Of a stretch of 64,000 nucleotides of DNA, positions 62,001 to 64,000 are shown one piece after another. Position 1 is the first letter of the stretch. Every line of letters starts with the position of its first letter. The notes beneath the pieces are model-generated. The model did not search any database and was not told where the DNA came from. It saw only the letters and a list, made by a program, of their open reading frames with translations. The stretch is from assembly GCF_020497125.1 (NCBI RefSeq), contig NC_059075.1, positions 110,337,222-110,401,221 of the forward strand. Direction: 5' to 3'. The DNA is from Mauremys mutica. Its lineage: Eukaryota; Chordata; Testudines; Geoemydidae. The position numbers and the translations under genes are program-made.

Positions 62001-62834
62001 TTTCTCTAGATAGATCAACTGACCCATCGATATTACTTCCATCTTTTCTAGCTACATTCTCAATCAGCAGTTGCTACCATTTCCAGTTCCACACTCATAG
62101 GTGCTGGACTAGGGGTGCAGGGAGGTGCGGCAGCACCTCCTGACTTGAAATGGTTTCCATTATAGACAGGGTTTACAGTTTGGTTCAATGGCTCTCAGCA
62201 CCCCCACCATAAAAATTGTTCCAGCACCCCTGTCCACACCTTCTCATTAAAATAACCAAAGGGACAGCAAAATCTGCTTTAGTGACAAGAAGAGCTGTTT
62301 ACTCAAGGCAATGTAACCTGTCATGCCTCATGTTTTCTCTTTTTTAAAGTAAATTAAATGGAAAAATATACTTAAAATTTCATCTTTAGTATGCATTAAT
62401 TTTCACAAAAGTCAGGAAATTTGAAGTTACAGTTCCCATATTAATCATAATTTGACCACATTGCATATATAAACTAATCAATGAAGTTAATACAGCATAT
62501 ACAAAATGTGTGTATGTAGTGATGAGTTAAAGCTGCATACCCTTGAAAACTTCCTAACAAGAATTTTCTTCTCACCGCTAGCACCTGTACAAGAGGCAAA
62601 TGGAAATGTGTTCAGAAATCTAAATGCTCCTCAACATGTACCCTCTATGGAGAAGGACATGTCACCACTTTTGATGGACAGCGCTTTGTGTTTGATGGCA
62701 ACTGCGAATACATACTAGCTACGGTAACATCAGTGCTAGTGCTTCTTATGGCAATGTACTCATTGCCAAGAAATGGCTTGATTTATGAACTCTGACATAT
62801 TTAGGGCTCATTTGAAGACCTCATCTGAAAACCC

Positions 62835-62875
<41 letters not shown>

Positions 62876-63566
62876 CCCCCCCCCCCAACAAAAAACAAAA
62901 CAACACCAACCAAACATATTCCCAACATTTTATATGAAATCACAAAAGACACAAAGAAAATTTCCTAACATACTTGAGTGCCTGTGGATGACCTACCCAC
63001 ATAGGCATATTGCACCAGCTAGACGGTGTTTTCTAATGAAGTGATGTAATTCTTAAAACCAGATCAGCAGTTTGATCATTGGTACTTCTAAGAGTAACAC
63101 CATGCAAGGGTGAAGTACCCTACAGACTCCCTCCTTTCCCCCTGCAAAAATGTGGTTTCTGAAATGGATAACATGCCCAAGCTGCCACAAGCCATAGAAT
63201 ACCCCAGAAGCTGAGGGATGCACATATACAAATTCCACTGAAATGATTTCCTTGATATCTGATAACTGGATTTGAAGCTAGTCAGAGATGGAATTATAGC
63301 ATGTTCCACAGTGACTGAGGATATTGTGTGTGAGGCTGGCCTGTCTTGCTGAGAGGCAAACTCCCTGAAGCGATAGTTCAGCACATTGAATCTTCTTGTT
63401 CACCTTGTTACTTTGAACTCTCAAATGGTTAAGCAATTCAGTTTCTCTCCTTTAGGATGGTTGTGGTATGAACAGCTCTCACTCCACCTTTAAAATTGTG
63501 ACTGAGAATGTCATCTGTGGGAAATCAGGAGTCACCTGTTCCAGGTCCATCAAGATCAACCTTGGG
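25992..63566 (+). CDS. MUC6: Mucin-6 (gel-forming mucin), N-terminal 24 exons
   Basis: The span joins 24 exons, all with GT-AG introns and compatible phases, coding 952 residues in this window. The product is a secreted, disulfide-linked gel-forming mucin of gastric-type mucus. Layout: signal peptide about 1-17; N-terminal linker about 18-61; D1 with VWD about 62-215 (C-G-M-C-G-N at 194-199), C8 249-317 and TIL 318-375; E segment; D2 with VWD about 412-570 (G-L-C-G-N-Y-N-G-D), C8 604-680 and TIL 681-745; D' TIL about 781-845; start of D3 VWD from about 883. MUC6 is preferred to MUC2, MUC5 and MUC19 because words such as C-S-T-W-G-A-G-H-F-S-T-F-D, L-P-Y-T-S-N-G and C-S-M-S-Q-L-N-K follow the mammalian MUC6 N-terminus as I recall it. 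The rest of D3, the PTS domain and C-terminus lie beyond the right edge. Potential N-glycosylation sites include N-V-S and N-C-T (exon 9), N-R-T (exon 11), N-G-T (exon 13), N-C-T and N-Q-T (exons 18-19) and N-S-S (exon 24). Confidence 0.93.
26044..28570 (+). other. MUC6 intron 1, left part
   Basis: AT-rich intronic DNA with no recognised gene or element apart from a CR1 tail at 28150-28250. Confidence 0.5.
28150..28250 (+). repeat. CR1 LINE 3'-end fragment
   Basis: TCTGACTAGATGAGCTGGTGG, then GGCCTGCCACTCTATGATTC, a diverged CR1 3' terminus. The left boundary is not resolved. Confidence 0.65.
28627..28899. mobile_element. Harbinger-like MITE inside MIR
   Basis: The left end GGGTATGTCTACCCTGCAAT pairs with the reverse complement of the right end, CCCAAATATATGTCTGTACT. 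Contains a C11 run at 28864-28874. The interior is made of AGCTAGC-type words typical of this MITE group. Confidence 0.6.
28906..29062. mobile_element. Short palindromic MITE inside MIR
   Basis: Left CTTGTCTACACAAACATTTA, right reverse complement TGTCTATACAAACATTTAG, a terminal inverted repeat of about 25 bp. TCAG occurs on both sides (28902-28905 and 29063-29066). Confidence 0.7.
29131..29383 (+). repeat. CR1 LINE 3' fragment
   Basis: Contains GGTTGGATATTAGGAAAAAC, TGGACTAGATGACCTCCTG and a 3' end TATTCTATGATTCC, the CR1 3' UTR. It sits inside the MIR at 28571-29450. Confidence 0.88.
30905..31615. repeat. AT-rich repeat, copy 3, with ACTACA-TCCC motifs
   Basis: Both flanks are made of GAAATTTT / AAAATTTTC words that are roughly complementary (left GCTGAGCAAAATTTGAAATG, right reverse complement GAGCTCGGTGGGAATTTTCC). 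The GC-richer centre contains ACTACATCTCCC (31239-31250) and reverse-strand AAACTACAGTTCCC (31175-31188), plus weaker versions at 31321-31340 and 31381-31396. These resemble the ZNF143/THAP11-type ACTACAnnTCCC site. Confidence 0.6.
32747..33032. mobile_element. Harbinger-like MITE, 286 bp, TAA duplication
   Basis: TAA flanks both sides (32744-32746 and 33033-33035). The left end reads GGGTTTGGCTATATGAATAC and the reverse complement of the right end GGGCTTGTGTGTATGAAGAC. Both continue into AGTTWGCAGCAA and GTGTAAATCTACCC, so the inverted repeat is about 60 bp. Confidence 0.82.
33747..34018. mobile_element. GC-rich hAT-like MITE, perfect 8-bp duplication
   Basis: CAGAAAGT occurs at 33739-33746 and 34019-34026. 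The element starts CAGGGGCGGATCTAGC and ends GAGCCGGCCCTG, and its interior is an imperfect palindrome of GGTGGACCTCC / GGAGGTCCACC words. It is very CpG-rich compared with its surroundings. The many overlapping open frames here reflect this composition. Confidence 0.85.
34832..34894 (+). CDS. MUC6: MUC6 exon 2: N-terminal linker
   Basis: 63 nt, phase 1 to 1. Acceptor TTCTTTCACAG, donor GTAAAT at 34895. It codes about 21 residues with Tyr, Phe, Arg and Lys and no cysteine, just after the signal peptide. A linker of similar position and length exists in mammalian MUC6. Confidence 0.8.
35540..35935. repeat. AT-rich quasi-palindromic repeat, copy 4
   Basis: Begins AGCTGCACAAATAATGGATT, the same start as copy 5 at 38315 (AGCTGTGCAAATAACAGATT). 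The interior is TTTTGAAA / TTTCAAAA words. Confidence 0.6.
36291..36320 (+). CDS. MUC6: MUC6 exon 3: 30-nt micro-exon
   Basis: Acceptor TTTTCCTTCAG, donor GTGAGT at 36321. Phase 1 to 1; codes G-S-R-G-N-D-W-L-K-L plus one base. Good splice sites on both sides and frame agreement support it, but it is short and I recall no equivalent in human MUC6, so it may be lineage-specific or alternatively used. Confidence 0.68.
   Translation, partial: AAGAMTGSN
36829..36867 (+). CDS. MUC6: MUC6 exon 4: 39-nt acidic micro-exon
   Basis: Acceptor CTATTTTCCAG, donor GTATGC at 36868. Phase 1 to 1; codes N-D-D-S-E-E-S-T-S-A-E-D-D, joined to D-K-G of exon 5. Strongly acidic and without cysteine. Confidence 0.7.
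38305..38745. repeat. AT-rich quasi-palindromic repeat, copy 5
   Basis: Same start as copy 4 and same word set; ends near ATGTCACCTAGCTCTAC. Non-coding, in intron 4. Confidence 0.6.
39437..39671 (+). CDS. MUC6: MUC6 exon 5: D1 VWD, first part
   Basis: Acceptor TTTCATTTCTTAG, donor GTAAGC at 39672. 235 nt, phase 1 to 2. It opens with D-K-G-S-C-S-T-W-G-A-G-H-F-S-T-F-D, the VWD start closest to MUC6, then Y-D-F-S-G-S-C-N-Y-I-F and an I-I-I-E-L-G strand. Confidence 0.95.
41396..41522 (+). CDS. MUC6: MUC6 exon 6: D1 VWD, middle part
   Basis: 127 nt, phase 2 to 0. Acceptor CCTCATAACAG, donor GTGAGT. Codes L-P-Y-T-S-N-G-I-Q-I-A-P-F-G and E-L-E-V-V-W-N, the core beta strands of VWD. Confidence 0.95.
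42948..43035 (+). CDS. MUC6: MUC6 exon 7: D1 CGxCG motif
   Basis: 88 nt, phase 0 to 1. A long T tract then AATTTTAG precedes it; donor GTAAGA. Codes K-T-C-G-M-C-G-N-F-D-G, the vicinal-cysteine motif of D domains linked to disulfide assembly and to the calcium site. Met replaces the more usual Leu between the two cysteine pairs. Confidence 0.95.
43690..44290 (-). repeat. L2/CR1-like LINE fragment
   Basis: The minus strand carries decayed pieces of a LINE RT C-terminus (for example a frame through 44013-43705 with S-H-L-D-Y-L-Q and P-L-C-P-A-G). Plus-strand words such as GGAGGGAGTCAAAAAGAGGG and TTTTGAATGGACTTCCAG match a LINE fragment I recall from sauropsid DNA. Boundaries are uncertain. Confidence 0.45.
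44739..44848 (+). CDS. MUC6: MUC6 exon 8: end of D1 VWD
   Basis: 110 nt, phase 1 to 0. Acceptor CAACTTGCAG, donor GTAAGT at 44849. Codes F-A-T-L-Q-K-M-D-D-P-S-E-I-C, the conserved link from VWD to C8. Confidence 0.95.
45017..45483 (+). mobile_element. Miniature LTR element (TRIM-like), ERV-derived
   Basis: Two direct repeats that begin TGT(G/A)ACCCAC and end GTGTTACA, at 45017-45221 (205 bp) and 45296-45483 (188 bp), enclose only 74 bp. CATG flanks both outer edges (45013-45016 and 45484-45487). Two bases after the left repeat lies TAGGGGCTTGTCCAGGAT (45224-45241), which matches a proline-tRNA primer-binding site of gammaretroviruses at 15 of 18 positions as I recall it. A purine-rich GCGAGGGAAAG lies just before the right repeat. 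No gag, pol or env sequence remains. The repeats differ at many positions, so the copy is old. Confidence 0.75.
47212..47419 (+). CDS. MUC6: MUC6 exon 9: D1 C8 domain
   Basis: 208 nt, phase 0 to 1. Acceptor TATTTATTTAG, donor GTAAGT. It contains eight cysteines: A-R-I-C, P-A-C, I-R-C, Q-D-C, R-N-C-T-C, R-Q-C and D-F-C, the full C8 set. N-V-S and N-C-T are possible glycosylation sites. Confidence 0.95.
48683..49150 (+). repeat. L2-like LINE 3' fragment
   Basis: The 3' part reads TTAGATTGTAAAGTCCTCGG, GGCAGCAAGCC, then GTAAGGCACTGTACATG, the usual L2/CR1-group 3' UTR pattern. The pyrimidine-rich 5' part corresponds to the decayed end of the RT frame; its open frame (48698-49066) is not a host gene. 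Confidence 0.55.
49645..49746. repeat. Short palindromic MITE-like repeat
   Basis: Left GGTGGGATTTTCAAAAACAC, right reverse complement GGTGTGTTTTTTAAAAGTGC. Same group as 60606-60735. Confidence 0.5.
50153..50275 (+). CDS. MUC6: MUC6 exon 10: D1 TIL domain
   Basis: 123 nt, phase 1 to 1. Acceptor TTGTATTGCAG, donor GTAAAG. Cysteine-rich: Y-K-E-C-G-S-P-C-V-K-T-C, Y-S-C-S-S-Y-C and G-C-F-C-P-E-G, a trypsin-inhibitor-like fold. Confidence 0.95.
51048..51168 (+). CDS. MUC6: MUC6 exon 11: end of D1 TIL and E segment
   Basis: 121 nt, phase 1 to 2. Acceptor CTCTTGATAG, donor GTGAGT at 51169. Codes N-R-T-C-V-P-I-D-Q-C-P-C then C-R-T-C, with the last Cys codon split by the intron. Confidence 0.95.
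51340..51800. other. GC- and pyrimidine-rich intronic segment
   Basis: Differs in composition from the surrounding intron 11 and has a pure C-rich block near 51590-51615. Probably part of an interspersed repeat, but I could not assign a family or find borders. Confidence 0.35.
52175..52799. mobile_element. Solo-LTR candidate, 625 bp
   Basis: Starts TGTCAGAAGG and ends CATCACA (TG...CA). It is flanked by CAAGG and CAAGT, a near-perfect 5-bp duplication. The interior is GC- and pyrimidine-rich and non-coding, in contrast to the AT-rich intron. No internal ERV sequence is adjacent. Confidence 0.5.
53253..53391 (+). CDS. MUC6: MUC6 exon 12: E segment and start of D2 VWD
   Basis: 139 nt, phase 2 to 0. 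Acceptor TGTTTTCCCCAG, donor GTAAGC. Codes W-N-C-N-E-L-P-C-P-G-R-C-S-L-E-G-G-S-F and F-D-S-R-S-Y-R-F-H-G, the second VWD start. Confidence 0.95.
54988..55092 (+). CDS. MUC6: MUC6 exon 13: D2 VWD
   Basis: 105 nt, phase 0 to 0. Acceptor TTTTCCTTCAG, donor GTAAGA. Codes M-A-V-Y-D-K-S-G-Y-S-H-S-E-T-S-L, close to the MUC6 family sequence. N-G-T is a possible glycosylation site. Confidence 0.95.
55705..55934 (+). repeat. CR1 LINE 3' end next to exon 14
   Basis: Contains TTAGATATTAGGAGAAACTT, GGACTAAATGACCTCTCAAG and ends TTTCTATGATTCGATGA, a CR1 3' terminus. Its last base is about 20 nt before the AG of exon 14, so the likely branch-point zone is CR1-derived. Confidence 0.85.
55955..56024 (+). CDS. 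MUC6: MUC6 exon 14: D2 VWD
   Basis: 70 nt, phase 0 to 1. Acceptor CCTCTTCTTCACAG, donor GTACAG. Codes D-K-I-V-I-S-Q-N-E and L-R-W-L-P-Y. Confidence 0.95.
56142..56279 (+). CDS. MUC6: MUC6 exon 15: D2 VWD
   Basis: 138 nt, phase 1 to 1. Acceptor TTATTTTAG, donor GTAAGA. Codes I-T-I-F-R-Q-S-S-T-H-I-Q-M and T-F-G-L-E-L-I-I-Q. Confidence 0.95.
57328..57489 (+). CDS. MUC6: MUC6 exon 16: D2 calcium loop
   Basis: 162 nt, phase 1 to 1. Acceptor CATGTGATCAG, donor GTAAGT. Codes L-C-G-N-Y-N-G-D-T-T-D-D-F, the VWD calcium-binding loop, and ends with P-C-S-M-S-Q-L-N. As in other D2 domains the first cysteine of CGxCG is absent. Confidence 0.95.
57921..58015 (+). CDS. MUC6: MUC6 exon 17: D2 C8, first part
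   Basis: 95 nt, phase 1 to 0. Acceptor TTTCTCTCGTTTAG, donor GTAGGA at 58016. Codes K-M-S-A-E-T-H-C then E-K-C-H-S-V-V-N-P-A-P-F-Y-K. The residue after Met is Ser (TCT, 57926-57928) where the C8 family normally has its first cysteine. Confidence 0.93.
58260..58380 (+). repeat. MIR-type SINE 3' fragment
   Basis: Contains ACCTGTAAAATAGAGATAAT, CTTTGTGGAGCATTTTG and CACTGTATAAGTGCTAAG, a diverged MIR/CORE-SINE 3' half. Confidence 0.6.
58519..58651 (+). CDS. MUC6: MUC6 exon 18: D2 C8, second part
   Basis: 133 nt, phase 0 to 1. Acceptor GTTTGTTTTCAG, donor GTAAGT. Codes R-C-I-Y-Q-A-C-N-Y-E-E-T-F-P and V-N-W-R-D-T-V-D-N-C. Confidence 0.95.
59385..59634 (+). CDS. MUC6: MUC6 exon 19: D2 TIL and E segment
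   Basis: 250 nt, phase 1 to 2. Acceptor CTTCATTTTACAG, donor GTAAGT. Starts I-P-C-T-G-N-Q-T-F-S-Y, contains D-G-C-N-C-P-K-G-T-Y-L-N and ends with a split Cys codon. This is the largest coding exon in the window. Confidence 0.95.
60190..60242 (+). CDS. MUC6: MUC6 exon 20: short E-segment exon
   Basis: 53 nt, phase 2 to 1. Acceptor CTTTTCTAG, donor GTATGC. Codes C-Y-C-V-N-G-K-M-S-C-T-G. Confidence 0.92.
60346..60455 (+). CDS. MUC6: MUC6 exon 21: D' domain, first part
   Basis: 110 nt, phase 1 to 0. A T-rich tract then CTGCTAG precedes it; donor GTGAGT. Codes C-S-Q-N-S-E-N-K-Y-G-A-S-C and C-Q-M-L-A-T-G-I-E-C. Confidence 0.95.
60500..60870 (+). repeat. MIR-type SINE with a MITE inserted
   Basis: MIR words CTATGTAGCCTTGGGCAAAC (60581-60600) and CTCATCTGTAAAATGGGAC (60749-60767) are separated by a palindromic element at 60606-60735. 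Confidence 0.65.
60606..60735. mobile_element. Palindromic MITE inside MIR
   Basis: Left AGTGCCAGATTTTTTAAGAT, right reverse complement AAGGGCCAGATTATTTAAGG; both continue into TATTTAGRTGCC, so the inverted repeat is about 32 bp. Confidence 0.7.
61492..61643 (+). CDS. MUC6: MUC6 exon 22: D' TIL and E'
   Basis: 152 nt, phase 0 to 2. Acceptor GATCTCTCCTAG, donor GTAAGA. Codes C-E-S-G-C-V-C-T-D-G-L-Y-E-N and C-V-P-P-D-E-C-P-C, ending with a split Cys codon. Confidence 0.95.
62096..62232. mobile_element. hAT-like MITE, family A, second copy
   Basis: Starts CATAGGTGCTGGACTAGGGG and ends CCAGCACCCCTG. Flanking 8-mers TCCACACT and TCCACACC agree at 7 of 8 positions. Same family as 13005-13132. Confidence 0.8.
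62582..62723 (+). CDS. MUC6: MUC6 exon 23: E' and start of D3 VWD
   Basis: 142 nt, phase 2 to 0. Acceptor TCTTCTCACCGCTAG, donor GTAACA. Codes C-S-S-T-C-T-L-Y-G-E-G-H and F-D-G-Q-R-F-V-F-D-G-N-C-E-Y, the third VWD start. Confidence 0.95.
62838..62886 (+). repeat. (CA)n microsatellite followed by C11
   Basis: (AC)18-type run at 62838-62874, then eleven C residues at 62876-62886, in intron 23. Confidence 0.95.
63456..63566 (+). CDS. MUC6: MUC6 exon 24: D3 VWD (last exon in window)
   Basis: 111 nt, phase 0 to 0. Acceptor TCTCTCCTTTAG, donor GTAAGA. Codes F-K-I-V-T-E-N-V-I-C-G and G-V-T-C-S-R-S-I-K-I-N-L-G. No further exon was found to 64000; the gene continues to the right. Confidence 0.94.
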
Positions 63567-64000
63567 GTAAGAACATCATGCTGCTTTTATCCATCCAAGT
63601 TGGCCCTCATATCAGTGTAGGAGTCTACAGTCAAGTCTTATAGGGCAATCTACTTGGTGACCTAGAGCTTTGGAGTAGGGTTTGAAATCCCTAGCTCAGT
63701 CTTTCACTCCCCGAAGTTGTGGTCTGTCTAAAAGCCATGAGAGTAAAGCCTTGGATTTTACCCTCACACTGGAAAATCCTGCAACGGAAGAGTATCAGTC
63801 ATGTTGCCTGAGCCACAGACTGAAGCCAAGAAGGCAGTGTGTGAAATTAAGGAAGACTCATCATGGTCAGCGTATGAATCCTAAAAAAATCCCTGTAATC
63901 CAGCTAGTGGGTTTTGGCTCCAATTGCCTCTAGTTCCTCTACTATCTCACTGCTGGTGCATACATAAACCAGAAAAATTGATTATTCTTATTTTCTGTAT

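Noticed and set aside
1..64000. CRISPR array, bacterial operon or riboswitch
   Set aside because: The window is a vertebrate locus with spliced exons and no regularly spaced direct repeats; the short tandem repeats are microsatellites.

Overview
The window is vertebrate nuclear DNA. It has one large split gene with GT-AG introns, long AT-rich introns and intergenic DNA, and many interspersed repeats. The repeat mix (CR1 3' tails, MIR-type SINEs, L2-like LINEs, PIF/Harbinger-like and hAT-like MITEs, and a DIRS tyrosine-recombinase retroelement) points to a sauropsid, most likely a turtle. That assignment rests on recognising repeat families from memory, not on a search. Bases 1 to about 25,770 hold no host gene that I can support. 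This stretch is an intergenic repeat field. It contains a 5'-truncated RTE-like LINE (9057-10755) flanked by a perfect 10-bp target duplication, a hAT element with two elements nested inside it (12902-13383), a degenerate DIRS element of about 5.1 kb (15450-20575), and a 2.1-kb Harbinger-like non-autonomous element (22106-24214). The DIRS element is unusual: about 0.92 kb carrying the second half of its reverse transcriptase plus RNase H is inverted in place. From a TATA box at 25870 to the right edge, the plus strand carries the 5' half of a gel-forming mucin gene. I call it MUC6 because of its D-domain sequence and exon layout. I resolved 24 exons (25992-63566) with consistent phases; together they encode 952 residues: signal peptide, a short acidic N-terminal linker, complete D1 (VWD-C8-TIL-E), complete D2, D', and the start of the D3 VWD domain. 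The rest of D3, the Pro/Thr/Ser-rich mucin domain and the cystine knot lie beyond the window. The secreted product would oligomerise through its D domains and form gastric or oviduct-type mucus gel; this role is known for the family and is not shown by the sequence itself. The introns contain further repeats. Notable are a MIR split by three later insertions (28571-29450), an internally deleted LTR element of 467 bp that keeps a proline-tRNA-type primer-binding site (45017-45483), a solo-LTR candidate (52175-52799), and a CR1 tail that reaches to within about 20 bp of the exon 14 splice acceptor. The observations most worth following up are the inverted DIRS core, the RTE-like LINE, the miniature LTR element, the symmetric micro-exons in the MUC6 N-terminus, and a missing cysteine in the D2 C8 domain.
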